From IMG/VR virus record IMGVR_UViG_3300037258_000027, positions 1 to 31,879 of that record: a stretch of 31,879 bases of DNA; one strand, written 5' to 3'. Shown piece by piece: positions 8,576 to 17,020 of the stretch. The notes beneath the pieces are model-generated. The model was not told where the DNA came from. It saw nothing but the letters and a program-made list of their open reading frames with translations, and did not search any database. The stretch is from a virus. Each line of letters begins with the position of its first letter. The first letter of the stretch is position 1. Position numbers and translations under genes: made by a program.

Positions 8576-9093
8576 TCCGCCTCGCGGTGATCGTCCAGGG
8601 GGGGCGCCTCGAACTCGAGAAGCAACGCCTGCGCGGGGTCGTCCGGTCCGCCGGCAACGAGGTCGCCGCCGCGACGCGCAGCATGATCCGCAACGCGGCG
8701 GGCGGCGGCAGGCGCTACTGGCTCGGTCCGGGGCTGTCCTATCAGGCGTCGGCGCCAGGCCAGGCGCCCGTCAGCCGCACCGGCCGGCTGGACGGCGACA
8801 TCGTGGTGCGGCCGTTCAAATCCGGCGAGGGCGTCGCAGTGCGGGAAAAGCAGTTCTATGCGCTGTTCCTGGAAGCAGGCGCGCAAGGCGGCATCGGCTC
8901 CGGCAAGCGTGGTGTCAAAGGCAAGCGCAATCCCCGCCGCGGACGGGTACGCGTTGGCACGGTTGGCGTTCGCATTCTGTTGCCCCGTCCGGCCCTGCCG
9001 GTGGCCCTGGCGCAGCGCGAGGCTTCCATTGCCGCGCGGGTCAAGGCGGCGATCGAAACCGGCGTGAAGTTCCGGCGGGAGCGCGTGCGATGA
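8572..9093 (+). CDS. HK97 gp10-like tail/neck completion protein
   Basis: A 173-residue basic protein whose ATGA start overlaps the stop of the head-closure gene. The core matches the gp10 family, with an N-terminal helical region (QRLRGVVRSAGNEVAAATRSMI), then PVSRTGRLDGDIVV, then FYALFLEAGAQGG, equivalent to the family's 'tGrLrdSi ... Ya.flE.GT'. The C-terminus is longer and Arg/Lys-rich (GSGKRGVKGKRNPRRGRVRVG). Members act at the head-tail interface or in tail completion. The start is set by the coupling overlap at 8572 and not by the longer open frame upstream. Confidence 0.85.
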   Translation: MIRLAVIVQGGRLELEKQRLRGVVRSAGNEVAAATRSMIRNAAGGGRRYWLGPGLSYQASAPGQAPVSRTGRLDGDIVVRPFKSGEGVAVREKQFYALFLEAGAQGGIGSGKRGVKGKRNPRRGRVRVGTVGVRILLPRPALPVALAQREASIAARVKAAIETGVKFRRERVR

Positions 9094-9671
9094 ACATTGA
9101 CGCGATCGCCACGCAGGTCAAAGCGCTCTGCCCGGTCTTCGCCGGCAGCGTGGCCGGCGCGGCCGGATACGCGAATGGCGTGCAGGACCAGGTATGGCTC
9201 CCGCTGCCGGCGGCCTATGTGGTGCCGCTCGACCAGGATGCCGACGAAAACAGCAGCATGCCAGGCCTGCAGCAGATCGTACATGAGCGCGTCGGCGTGA
9301 TTGTGGTGATCGACACGCTGGACGCCGGCGGCCAACCCGATCCGGCAGACCGGCGCGGGCAGGCTGCCGCAAGATCGCTCGATGTGTTCCGCGCGGCGAT
9401 CTTCCGGGCGATTCTGAACTGGCGTCCAAACGAAGACGGCGGCGACACGGTGACGGCGCCAGCGGCGCGCGGCATCTACTATGTCGGCGGCGGCTTTCCC
9501 CAGGACGGAGCGTTCGACAGGAAGCGGTTCTTCTACCAATTCAGTTTCTGCCTGGACACGACGATCAGCGATAATGACGGCTGGCAGCAACCCACGACGC
9601 CGCTCGCGCAGATCGCAGGGACCATCGAATTGGACGGCACAACCGCCCTGCCGATCAACATCCCGCTTTAA
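9090..9671 (+). CDS. Tail terminator-like protein (Mu gp37 position)
   Basis: The 193-residue product starts MNIDAIATQVKALCPVF at ATG 9090, overlapping the previous stop as ATGA. It has an N-terminal helix, then beta segments (QVWLPLPAAYVVPLDQDADEN, HERVGVIVVID), a helical segment (AAARSLDVFRAAIFRAILNW) and further beta strands (RKRFFYQFSFCLD). This layout is that of small phage tail terminator proteins that cap the tube and meet the head. It lies between the neck genes and the DUF2635/sheath genes, the gp37 position in Mu. No single diagnostic motif is present, so the call rests on shape and synteny. Confidence 0.68.
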   Translation: MNIDAIATQVKALCPVFAGSVAGAAGYANGVQDQVWLPLPAAYVVPLDQDADENSSMPGLQQIVHERVGVIVVIDTLDAGGQPDPADRRGQAAARSLDVFRAAIFRAILNWRPNEDGGDTVTAPAARGIYYVGGGFPQDGAFDRKRFFYQFSFCLDTTISDNDGWQQPTTPLAQIAGTIELDGTTALPINIPL

Positions 9672-9696
9672 CAATCCGCCTGACAGGGACGCAGCC

Positions 9697-9996
9697 ATGT
9701 TCGTCAAGCCTGGCCCGAATACACACGAGCCGGAAACCCTCGGCGCGCTTCGCAAGGTGCGATTCCCGCGCACGCACGCGCTGCTGCCCGAGGAGGGCAC
9801 GGAGGTGCCGGAGGATCAATTCTGGCTGCGCCGCCTGCGCGATGGCGATGTGGTGCGAGCCGAGGCTCCGAAAGTGGCGCCCGCCGCCGGCGAGGCGGCC
9901 GAGAAGGCCGGTGATCTGATCGCGGATGGTCACGAACACACCGCGACGCTCGGTGCCGCCGGAACGCAGGCCGCCGCGCCCGAAGCCGCACATTGA
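9697..9996 (+). CDS. DUF2635 protein (Mu gp38 family)
   Basis: A 99-residue protein starting at ATG 9697 with MFVKPGPNTHEPETLG. Residues 1-53 match DUF2635: an FVKP start, then LLPEEGTEVPEDQFWLRRLRDGDVV. In Mu-like phages this short gene always sits just before the sheath gene, as here. The remaining 45 residues are Ala/Glu/Gly-rich (APAAGEAAEKAGDLIADG) and probably flexible. The function of the family is not established; a role in tail assembly is assumed from its position. Confidence 0.86.
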   Translation: MFVKPGPNTHEPETLGALRKVRFPRTHALLPEEGTEVPEDQFWLRRLRDGDVVRAEAPKVAPAAGEAAEKAGDLIADGHEHTATLGAAGTQAAAPEAAH

Positions 9997-10011
9997 CTGG
10001 GAGGCGCCTGA

Positions 10012-11553
10012 ATGTCCAATTCCATCAACGTTCCGGGGTTCCCGAGCAATAATCGGGTTCCCGGCGTGTTCGCCGTCGTGGATGCCAGCAAGGCGAACAC
10101 CGGCACGATCAATCAGCGGTCGCTCCTGATCGGGCAGATGCTGTCTGGGGGCACCGCGGCCGCCGGCCAGGGGGTCATCTCGGCTGGCGTCGGCGAGGCG
10201 CAGGCGTCCTACGGCGCGGGTTCCCAGCTCGCCATCGCGGTGGAACGCTATCGCGCGCTGGATCCGTTCGGCGAGCTGTGGTGCCTGCCCCTGGCCGACG
10301 CGGAGGGAGCAGCCGCGGCGACCATGAGCATCGCACTGGCCGGCACGGCAACCGCCGCATCCGTGCTGCCGTTGATGATCGACGGGCACGAGGTGCCGGT
10401 CAGCGTGAACAGCGGTGACACAGCGACCGTGATCGGGGGAAACGCCGCCACGGCCATCAACGGCTGGACGTCGCCCGGGAAGAATCCACTGTCCTGGACC
10501 GCGGCCAACAGCACCGGCACGGTCACGCTCACTGCGCGGAACAAGGGCTCGCTCGCCAATTCCGGCAGCATCAACCTGTCCTGGTATGGTCCGGCGAACG
10601 GTGAAGGCCAGTTTGGCACCACCAACGTGCCCGGCGTCACCGCAACCCTGACGCAACCCAGCGGCGGCACGACCGATCCGACCATCGCCACGGCGCTGGC
10701 GAACCTGCCGGATCAGCCATTCGACTTCATTGGCTGCCCCTATGCCGATTCAACCTCACTCAATGCGATCCAGGCGTTCCTGTCGGATGCCTCGGGCCGG
10801 TGGAATTGGTCCGTGCAGTTGTTCGGGGGCGCCTTCACCGCCCGGGGCGGCACACTCTCGACGCGCACCACCTGGTCAACCGCGCGTAACGATCAGCATG
10901 CGGGGGCAGTCGGCCTGTATGGCTCGCCCAGCCCGGACTGGCATTTCGCCGTGGACTGGTGCGCGGTCTCGGCGGTCAGCATCCGATCGGACCCCAGCAT
11001 TCCGGTCGGCGGCCTGACCGCCGGCGCCGCGCTGAACGTGATCGCACCGCAACTTGCCAACCGCGACACGTTCGCCGAACGGCAGACGCTGCTGTTCGAC
11101 GGCATGTCCACATGCAAGGTCGATGATGCCGGTACCGTGCGCATCGACCGCGCCATCACGACCTATCAGGAGAACGCGGCCGGCTCGCCTGACAACAGCT
11201 ATCTGGACCTGGAAACGCCATACCAGCTCATGGCGTATATCCGGCACGTCGAAACGCTGCTGGGCACGAATTACAACCAGGTCAAGCTCGCGGTCGATGG
11301 CGCGCGCATTCCGCCGGGTTCGAAGCAGGTCACGGCGCAGACGATCAAATTCAACATCATCGCCGATTACCAGCAGATCGCGACCAACGGCACGCCGGAC
11401 TGCCCGGCCGGCCTGGTGCAGAACCCGCAGGCGTTCGCAGCCAACGCGCAGGCCGAGAACGCGGGCGGCGGCGTGGTGAAGCTGCTGCTGCCGGTACAGT
11501 TGGCATCGCAGTTGATCTCAGTCGCGCTGAACGTGCAGTTCACCAAGACCTGA
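10012..11553 (+). CDS. Contractile tail sheath protein (Mu gpL-like)
   Basis: At 513 residues this is a full-length sheath protein. The N-terminus (NVPGFPSNNRVPGVFAVVD) matches the Mu L pattern of a short lead followed by 'iRvPgvyaE.d.s.A'. Residues 90-230 form the variable outer domain (LAGTATAASVLPLMIDGHEV and an Ig-like stretch). The C-terminal half carries the conserved sheath core, including DDAGTVRIDRAITTYQ, DLETPYQLMAYIRHVE and a final VALNVQFTKT. Sheath subunits stack round the tube and contract to drive it into the host. GGGAGG lies before the ATG. Its presence makes the particle a myovirus. Confidence 0.96.
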   Translation: MSNSINVPGFPSNNRVPGVFAVVDASKANTGTINQRSLLIGQMLSGGTAAAGQGVISAGVGEAQASYGAGSQLAIAVERYRALDPFGELWCLPLADAEGAAAATMSIALAGTATAASVLPLMIDGHEVPVSVNSGDTATVIGGNAATAINGWTSPGKNPLSWTAANSTGTVTLTARNKGSLANSGSINLSWYGPANGEGQFGTTNVPGVTATLTQPSGGTTDPTIATALANLPDQPFDFIGCPYADSTSLNAIQAFLSDASGRWNWSVQLFGGAFTARGGTLSTRTTWSTARNDQHAGAVGLYGSPSPDWHFAVDWCAVSAVSIRSDPSIPVGGLTAGAALNVIAPQLANRDTFAERQTLLFDGMSTCKVDDAGTVRIDRAITTYQENAAGSPDNSYLDLETPYQLMAYIRHVETLLGTNYNQVKLAVDGARIPPGSKQVTAQTIKFNIIADYQQIATNGTPDCPAGLVQNPQAFAANAQAENAGGGVVKLLLPVQLASQLISVALNVQFTKT

Positions 11554-11583
11554 TCGCGCGGCGCGCAATAAGGAAACCAGCAC

Positions 11584-11961
11584 ATGAGCGGTTCGACTAC
11601 GCGCCGGCTTGCCGGCGTCCTCGCCTTCACGATCGATGGCGACGCCTGGGATGCCGCTGGCGACGGCGAATATTCGCCCAGCACGGTGGCCCGCGAGACC
11701 CTGAAGGGGCAGACGCGCGTCGAAGGCTTCAGCGAGATGCCGCAGCAGGGCTACATTTCGGCGAACCTGCGCGATCGCGGCGACATGACGGTCTACAGTC
11801 TCAATCAGGTGACGAATTCGGTCATCGTCATGCAGCTTGCCAACGGCAAAACCGTGTATGGCTCCGGCATGTGGCAGATCGGAGAAATCGGCGTGCGCAC
11901 CGCGGAGGGCACGTTCTCGATCCGTTTCGAGAGCGACAGCGTGACGGAGAGCGCAGTATGA
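11584..11961 (+). CDS. Tail tube protein (Mu gpM-like)
   Basis: A 125-residue protein of the Mu tube family. Conserved parts are RRLAGVLAFTIDGDAWD near the N-terminus, then EGFSEMPQQGYISANLRDRGDMT and LANGKTVYGSGMW, ending with a strand-rich EGTFSIRFESDS. Hexamers stack to form the inner tube inside the sheath. AAGGAAA lies upstream of the ATG. The stop overlaps the assembly chaperone start (ATGA at 11958), so tube and chaperone are translationally coupled. Confidence 0.95.
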   Translation: MSGSTTRRLAGVLAFTIDGDAWDAAGDGEYSPSTVARETLKGQTRVEGFSEMPQQGYISANLRDRGDMTVYSLNQVTNSVIVMQLANGKTVYGSGMWQIGEIGVRTAEGTFSIRFESDSVTESAV

Positions 11962-12290
11962 CCGATCCCTTCACGCTGCCGGACCTGCCGCCCTCGACAT
12001 ACTGCATCCCGATCGACCCGCCGATCGAATTCCAGGGCGGTAAATTCGATCAGCTCGTGCTGCGCGAGCCGCGCACCGGCGAGGTGCGGATGGCCGATGA
12101 ACTCGTGCGCACGTTGGGCAAGCCATCCGAGCACACGAACCGGAACATACACCTGATTGCCAAAGTGGCCGGCGTCCCGGTGCCGGTGGTCGAACAGGCC
12201 GGCGTCACCCGCACGAACATTGCCATGGCCTATCTCTCACTTTTTTTAGGCTATGGCCCAGTAACTGGCGAGATCTCAGCGCCCAGCTAG
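11958..12290 (+). CDS. Tail assembly chaperone, short (0-frame) product, Mu gp41-like
   Basis: The zero-frame product is 110 residues. It includes FTLPDLPPSTYCIPIDPPIEFQGGKFDQLVLREPRTGEV..., the typical opening of the Mu gp41/FluMu gp41 tail assembly chaperones, and a VVEQAGVTRTNIAMAYLSLFLG segment near the end. The chaperone binds the tape measure while the tube polymerises and is not in the virion. Translation normally ends at TAG 12288-12290. A slippery site at 12242-12248 lets some ribosomes enter the -1 frame. It lies directly between tube and tape measure, the universal place for this gene pair. Confidence 0.88.
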   Translation: MTDPFTLPDLPPSTYCIPIDPPIEFQGGKFDQLVLREPRTGEVRMADELVRTLGKPSEHTNRNIHLIAKVAGVPVPVVEQAGVTRTNIAMAYLSLFLGYGPVTGEISAPS

Positions 12291-12406
12291 CGCGGTTCTA
12301 TCATTGGTCGGAGTCGGACGTTGATGCGCTGACCGGTCACCGCCTGCTGTGGTGGACCGACCGCGCGAACGAGATGACCGAACGGGAGAATCGCCGTGGC
12401 CGGTAG
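11958..12406 (+). CDS. Tail assembly chaperone, -1 frameshifted long product (gp41/gp42-like)
   Basis: A -1 shift at the TTTTTTA heptamer (12242-12248) joins about 97 codons of the 0 frame to 52 codons of the -1 frame, ending at TAG 12404-12406. The total is about 149 residues. The extension is clearly coding: it contains NWRDLSAQLARFYHWSESD and then LTGHRLLWWTDRANEMTERE, an amphipathic, Trp-rich helical tail like those of GpE+E'/gp42 proteins that contact the tape measure. A +1 shift would hit TAA within five codons, so -1 is the only productive shift. The -1 frame overlaps the GTG start of the tape measure gene by 11 bp. Confidence 0.83.
12242..12248 (+). promoter_or_regulatory. Programmed -1 ribosomal frameshift site (T TTT TTA)
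   Basis: The heptamer T-TTT-TTA is in the exact register for tandem slippage in the 0 frame (codons TTT at 12243-12245, TTA at 12246-12248) and is one of the most efficient -1 slippery sequences known. It stands out as a run of seven T in very GC-rich DNA. A weak stem (CTGGCG at 12265-12270 with CGCCCAG at 12280-12286, one bulge) follows 16 nt later and may or may not stimulate the shift. Confidence 0.85.
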
Positions 12407-14435
12407 CCGTGGGTTCTCGATTACCATAAGCGCGGTCGATGAAGCTTCGAAAGCGATCGATGCTGTAAACAGAAATATCGCGGCAATACGATCGCCGTTC
12501 GACCGCGCCGGCAAGTCGCTCGCGAAATTCAGCGACGTTACCGGCATGAAGAAGCTGGCCGGTGGCTTCCGCGACGTTGCCCGCGAAAGTTTTGAGGCAT
12601 TCGAGAACATCGGGCGCGGCAGTGCGGCGCTTGAATCACTGACCGGCGCCGCTGCCGTCGCCGGCGTCGTCAAACTCTCGGACAAATGGGCGAGCTGGGG
12701 GGCGAACCTCAAAGTCTCGGCATCTCGCGCCGGCACGACTGCATCACAGCTCGCGAGGCTTCAGGGCGCCGCCCAACTGGCCGGCAGCTCCGCCGATGCC
12801 ATGACTTCCGGCGTGACGGCGCTGAACGACAATCTGAACAACGCCGCGGCGGGGGTTGCGCCGCAGGCGATGCTGGCGTTCGCCCAGCTCAAGATTTCGC
12901 TCCGGGACGCAACCCTCCAGGTCCGCAAAGGCGCCGACGTGCTGCCGGAACTGGCCGACAAGCTGAAGGCCATCCCGAACCCGGTGAATCGTGCCAAGCT
13001 GGCGCAGATGGCGTTGGGCGGATCAGCCGAGAGCCTGTGGCGGGTGCTCAGCCTCGGCTCCGGCGCGATCAAAAAATTAGAAGACCGGGCCGCGCAACTG
13101 AATGGCACCACCAATCAAAGCGCGGATGCCGCCGACAAGGCGCGCGAGGCGAACGCCGAACTCGGCCTGGCCTTCCAGGGTCTTGAGAACACGATCGGCA
13201 GTCAGTTCGCGCCCGTTATTACGTCCGCGGTGCAGGGCATCACGGCTTTCGTCGAGCAGCACCCGCACGTAACCGCCGCCGCCGCGGCGATCGGCGGGGC
13301 TATAGCGGGCCTGGCTGGCGGTCTTGGCACGTTGCGACTGGCGTGGGTCGCCATCATGGGCGTGCAGAAAAAGGCGGCGGCCGGCGCCGTGGCCGCCGCG
13401 GCCGAGGAAACCGCCGCCGCCAAGGAAGCCGCGGCGGCAGCGCGTATCGAACAGGAAGCCGCGGCGGGTCCGGCCGCCGGCGGCATGGGGCGCGGCGTTC
13501 GGGGCGGGATTGCCGGCTCCTTGGCGGCTCAGGGGCTGACGGTGTTCGGTGCCGTCGAGAAAATGCAGGAGATGAATGCGCCTAAGACCGCCACGCAGAA
13601 CGATGCATGGTGGAAATCCCTGCCTCCCGATTCTCCATATTGGCAGGGTGTCCCGGAAGCGCAGCAGAAGCGCTTTCCCAATTCGCCACTGAATGCCGAT
13701 AATCGCTCGCCGTTTGCGCGGTTGATGGGGTGGGGCAAGTCGGGTGGGACGTCGCCGCCCACGACTGCCTCCGCGCCGGCGCCCGGTGCCGCGCCGATGA
13801 TGAACGGCGATCTGGCAAAACGAGAGGCGGCGGTTCGGGACCGCCTGGGGGCCGATCTCGGACTCACGAAAGACCAGGCATCCGGCGTGGTCAGCAATCT
13901 CGTGCGTGAATCAGGATTACAGGGGGTTAACGAAAAAAATCCCCTCGTGCCAGGATCGAGGGGCGGCTTCGGCTGGGCGCAATGGACCGGGACTCGCCGC
14001 GTGGCGTTCGAGAAATGGGCCGGCGCCAATAAGCTCGATCCGAAGTCGGACGAGGCGAATTACGGTTATCTGGTTCATGAGCTGAAGAGCGGCCAATTTT
14101 CCGGCGTGATGCGAAGCGTGCGCGGCACGTCGGATGCTACCAGCGCCGCAAAGGCTTTCTTCCCGTACGAGAGCGGCGGAGATCCCCGGGTAGCGTCCGG
14201 TGCCGCGGCGCATGCCGCTGCCGCAAGTCAGATCGCGGCACTTCCCTCGGCGCCTCCGGCCCTGGTGGCCGGCGGCACCGGTGGCGGAAACGCCGCTGCG
14301 GGGGCCGTGACGGTCAGGGGCAGCGCCGATCTCAATGTGCGCGTCTCAGGACCGCCCGGCACCACGACCACCGCCAGCACGTCCGGCGATCTTTTTAACG
14401 GCGCGCCAAAGATCGCGCAGGCGATGCAGACATGA
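12396..14435 (+). CDS. Tail tape measure protein with internal tail-lysozyme domain
   Basis: A 679-residue protein starting at GTG 12396, with GGGAGAA upstream. Residues 1-390 are the tape-measure part: a repetitive Ala-rich helical region (KAIDAVNRNIAAIRSPFDRAG, SASRAGTTASQLARLQGAAQ) and a hydrophobic stretch near residues 300-320 (AAAIGGAIAGLAGGLGTLRL) that could form the channel segment. Residues about 470-620 form a phage tail lysozyme-like domain with VVSNLVRESGLQ (catalytic-type Glu about 505), GGFGWAQWTGTRR and a YESGGD segment. It would set tail length and locally open peptidoglycan during injection. At 2.0 kb the gene predicts a rather short tail, if tape length scales as usual. Confidence 0.94.
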   Translation: MAGSRGFSITISAVDEASKAIDAVNRNIAAIRSPFDRAGKSLAKFSDVTGMKKLAGGFRDVARESFEAFENIGRGSAALESLTGAAAVAGVVKLSDKWASWGANLKVSASRAGTTASQLARLQGAAQLAGSSADAMTSGVTALNDNLNNAAAGVAPQAMLAFAQLKISLRDATLQVRKGADVLPELADKLKAIPNPVNRAKLAQMALGGSAESLWRVLSLGSGAIKKLEDRAAQLNGTTNQSADAADKAREANAELGLAFQGLENTIGSQFAPVITSAVQGITAFVEQHPHVTAAAAAIGGAIAGLAGGLGTLRLAWVAIMGVQKKAAAGAVAAAAEETAAAKEAAAAARIEQEAAAGPAAGGMGRGVRGGIAGSLAAQGLTVFGAVEKMQEMNAPKTATQNDAWWKSLPPDSPYWQGVPEAQQKRFPNSPLNADNRSPFARLMGWGKSGGTSPPTTASAPAPGAAPMMNGDLAKREAAVRDRLGADLGLTKDQASGVVSNLVRESGLQGVNEKNPLVPGSRGGFGWAQWTGTRRVAFEKWAGANKLDPKSDEANYGYLVHELKSGQFSGVMRSVRGTSDATSAAKAFFPYESGGDPRVASGAAAHAAAASQIAALPSAPPALVAGGTGGGNAAAGAVTVRGSADLNVRVSGPPGTTTTASTSGDLFNGAPKIAQAMQT

Positions 14436-15409
14436 GCGGTACAGCATCCGGGCTTGGCCCATGGGCGGCCAACCTTCAGCAGGCATCCTGGCGCGGCCAG
14501 CCTTTCGTGGTCAAAAGCTCGACCGTGCGGCGTGGGCGCCGGGTCGCCGTGCATGAATACCCGTTCCGGGATGTGGTCTGGGTCGAGGATCTCGGCCGCG
14601 GCACGCGCACGATCGGCTTCACCGGGTTCCTGATCGGCGACGATGTCTACAGCCAGCGCTCCGCCATGCTGGCGGCGGCGGAGACCGCCGGGCCCGGCAC
14701 GCTGGTGCATCCGTCGCTGGGCATGCTGCAGGCCAGCCTGACCGACTTCAGCGCCGGCGAACGGGCCGAACTCGGCCGCGTGGTCGAGATCGAATTCAGC
14801 TTCATCCAGACCGGCCAGGATCAGCCGCTCTATCCGACGCCGGATGTCTCGACGCAGGATGTATCGAACGCCGCGGCGGATGCGTGCGATGCCGCGTGCG
14901 GGGCGGACTTCCTATCCCATATCCAGACCGTCCTGGCAGCGGGAGAAGCCGTAACGCAGGGGCTGATGGCCACGGCGACCGGCGCCGTGGCGAAGATTAT
15001 CGGGACAGAACCGGCGCTGAGCGTTCTCGCGGGGCAAGCGACGGCGCTTCCCTCGCAGATGTTGAGTCAGGCGCTTGCGCCGATCGGGCAGTCGGTCGGA
15101 ATGATCAGCGACGCAGCAATTCCGAGCGGCGCGATGCTCGGGCTGCCCGGTTATTTCGGAAGCTATTCCGTCGCCGGCCTTACGGCGGCATTGCCCGATA
15201 CGGCCACCATCGAGTCGCAACTCAGCGATGTGTGCGAGGCTCGCGCGGCAGTGATGGACGCCGGGAATACATTGCTGGAAACCGCAGAGTCGGCACCGGA
15301 AAACCTCGCCGGAGCGACGCAGTCGCTTATCGCATCGATAACGACGGTTATACCTTCCCCCAACGATCAGCTCCGGATTTTGACCGGTCTCACGGGATTC
15401 GGGCGATGA
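14432..15409 (+). CDS. DNA circularisation protein (Mu gpN family), N-terminal part
   Basis: A 325-residue protein overlapping the tape measure stop as ATGA. The N-terminal DNA_circ_N domain is clear: LQQASWRGQPFVVKSSTVRRG at residues about 16-36 (split in conservation), then HEYPFRDVVWVEDLGRGTR, IGFTGFLIGDDVYSQR and GTLVHPSLGMLQASL, ending with VEIEFSFIQTG near residue 130. The rest is Ala-rich and helical. In Mu-like phages the same polypeptide normally carries the C-terminal region that is encoded here by the next gene. Despite its family name, gpN acts in the baseplate. It starts 9 bases after the end of the tape measure's lysozyme-containing half. Confidence 0.9.
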   Translation: MSGTASGLGPWAANLQQASWRGQPFVVKSSTVRRGRRVAVHEYPFRDVVWVEDLGRGTRTIGFTGFLIGDDVYSQRSAMLAAAETAGPGTLVHPSLGMLQASLTDFSAGERAELGRVVEIEFSFIQTGQDQPLYPTPDVSTQDVSNAAADACDAACGADFLSHIQTVLAAGEAVTQGLMATATGAVAKIIGTEPALSVLAGQATALPSQMLSQALAPIGQSVGMISDAAIPSGAMLGLPGYFGSYSVAGLTAALPDTATIESQLSDVCEARAAVMDAGNTLLETAESAPENLAGATQSLIASITTVIPSPNDQLRILTGLTGFGR

Positions 15410-15828
15410 TCGGCGATGATGTCGCAACGGCGCAGACCGCCCTCGCGGCGCTGATTCGCCGGGCCGCCTTGGCCGCTCTGGTGCGCGCGTCGGCCCTCTA
15501 CCAGCCGACCAGCTACAACGATGCCATGGCGCGAATCGCGGGGTTGACGGGGCTGCTGGACGCCGAAGCCCTGGCCGCGGCCGACGCCGGCGACGAAGCC
15601 TCCTACACCGCGCTTCGTGGCGCGCGGACGGCGGTCACTGCCGATCTGCTGGCCCGCGGCGGCAGCCTGCCGAAACTCGCCACGGTGACCCGCTCGCGGC
15701 CGATGTCGGCGCTGCTGCTGGCCTGGCAGCTCTACGGCGACGCGACGCGGGTTGATGACCTGGTGGCACGGGTGCAGCCGGTGAATGCGCTGTTCATGCC
15801 GGCGTCCTTCCGGGCGCTGGCGGCCTGA
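15406..15828 (+). CDS. DNA circularisation protein (Mu gpN family), separate C-terminal part
   Basis: A 140-residue protein in a different frame, joined to the previous gene by an ATGA overlap at 15406-15409. Its sequence (ALIRRAALAALVRASALYQP, DAEALAAADAGDEASYTALRG, RPMSALLLAWQLYGDATRVD, NALFMPASFRALAA) is the typical C-terminal region of full-length gpN-type proteins. The summed length of both parts (about 465) equals a normal single protein. No strong ribosome site precedes the ATG, so it probably depends on termination-reinitiation. It is either a stable gene fission or a frameshift that happened to create a new start. Confidence 0.84.
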   Translation: MIGDDVATAQTALAALIRRAALAALVRASALYQPTSYNDAMARIAGLTGLLDAEALAAADAGDEASYTALRGARTAVTADLLARGGSLPKLATVTRSRPMSALLLAWQLYGDATRVDDLVARVQPVNALFMPASFRALAA

Positions 15829-15841
15829 CTGGATGATTTCA

Positions 15842-17020
15842 ATGCCAGGATTCAGCGGCGCGGCCGGCGGCCGGAACGCCAGACAGCCGGACAACACCTT
15901 GGCACTGGTGACCGGCGGGAAGCGCCTGACGGGCTGGCAATCGATCCGCGTCACGCAGCGGCTCGAGGGTGCGCCCTCCGATTTCGACCTGCTGGTGACA
16001 GAGCGTTACCCGGGTGAGTTGTCGCAGGCCGTCGTCCTGCCGGGGCAGCCCTGCAAGGTGACGATCGGGTCCGACGCGGTCGTGACCGGCTACATCGATC
16101 GCTATGCCCCCGCCATCTCGCCGAACCGCCACGAGGTGCGCATCCAGGGCCGCGGGAAGTGCGAGGACCTGGTCGATTGCAGTCTCACGCCGGGCGTGCT
16201 GAACGGCATGACGGTCACCACGTCATCGCTCGTTGCCCTCGCTGCGCAGATCTCCAAGCCGTTCAACATCGAGGTGGTTGACAAAACCGGAAGCGGCATT
16301 CCGGTCAGCATCCCCGGCGGCGCGCCGTTGCAATTCAACGCCACACTGACCGAGACATGTTACGAGGTCATTGAGAAGGTGGCCCGGTTTGCCGGCGTCC
16401 TGCCGTACGAGGACGGGACCGGAGCGCTGATCCTGGCGAGCGTCGGCGCGGGGAGCATGGCGAGCGGCTTCGCACAGGGCGTGAACGTTCAACAGGCATC
16501 CGTCAGTTTCTCGATGGATGGGCGGTTTTCCGAATACCTGCCCTACCTCATGAGCACGAACTTCGTCGGTCAGCAAGGGGTCGGCGGCATGCAATTCACG
16601 CCGGTGCAGGACAAAGGCGTCCCGCGCTATCGGCCGCTTATCATCGTCTCGGAGCAATGGCAGTTTTATCAATCGTTCGCCGAACTTCGGGCGCAGTGGG
16701 AGGCGGCCCGGCGTTTCGGGCGGTCGCAGGCCGTGCGCCTGACTTGCGACAGCTGGCGGGACAGCGCGGGCGCGCTGTGGCAACCGAATTTCTTTGCGCC
16801 GCTCAATCTGCCGACGCTGAAACTCACGCCGTCGGTTCCATGGGTGATCGGCGAGGTGAGCTTCTTGGCGGATAAGGACGGCGGCACGACGGCCGAGCTG
16901 ACGCTGATGGCCAAGGAGGCCTTCACGCCGGAGCCGACAATCCTGATGCCGTTTTTGTGGGACCCCAACAGCGGCGTTGCGCCGGGCGGCGCGGTGGATG
17001 GCGGGAGCGCGCCGGGATGA
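15842..17020 (+). CDS. Baseplate hub protein (Mu gpP/gp44 family)
   Basis: The product from ATG 15842 has 392 residues; GGA at 15831-15833 gives it a ribosome site, while another in-frame ATG at 15833 has none. Family features are NTLALVTGGKRLTGWQSIRV then TQRLEGAPSDFDLLVTERYPG near the start, TGYIDRYAPAISPNRHEVRI, RGKCEDLVDCSL, and a long C-terminal domain ending with GTTAELTLMAKEAF. Hub proteins trimerise at the centre of the baseplate and hold the spike encoded by the next gene. The stop overlaps the spike start (ATGA at 17017). Confidence 0.93.
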   Translation: MPGFSGAAGGRNARQPDNTLALVTGGKRLTGWQSIRVTQRLEGAPSDFDLLVTERYPGELSQAVVLPGQPCKVTIGSDAVVTGYIDRYAPAISPNRHEVRIQGRGKCEDLVDCSLTPGVLNGMTVTTSSLVALAAQISKPFNIEVVDKTGSGIPVSIPGGAPLQFNATLTETCYEVIEKVARFAGVLPYEDGTGALILASVGAGSMASGFAQGVNVQQASVSFSMDGRFSEYLPYLMSTNFVGQQGVGGMQFTPVQDKGVPRYRPLIIVSEQWQFYQSFAELRAQWEAARRFGRSQAVRLTCDSWRDSAGALWQPNFFAPLNLPTLKLTPSVPWVIGEVSFLADKDGGTTAELTLMAKEAFTPEPTILMPFLWDPNSGVAPGGAVDGGSAPG

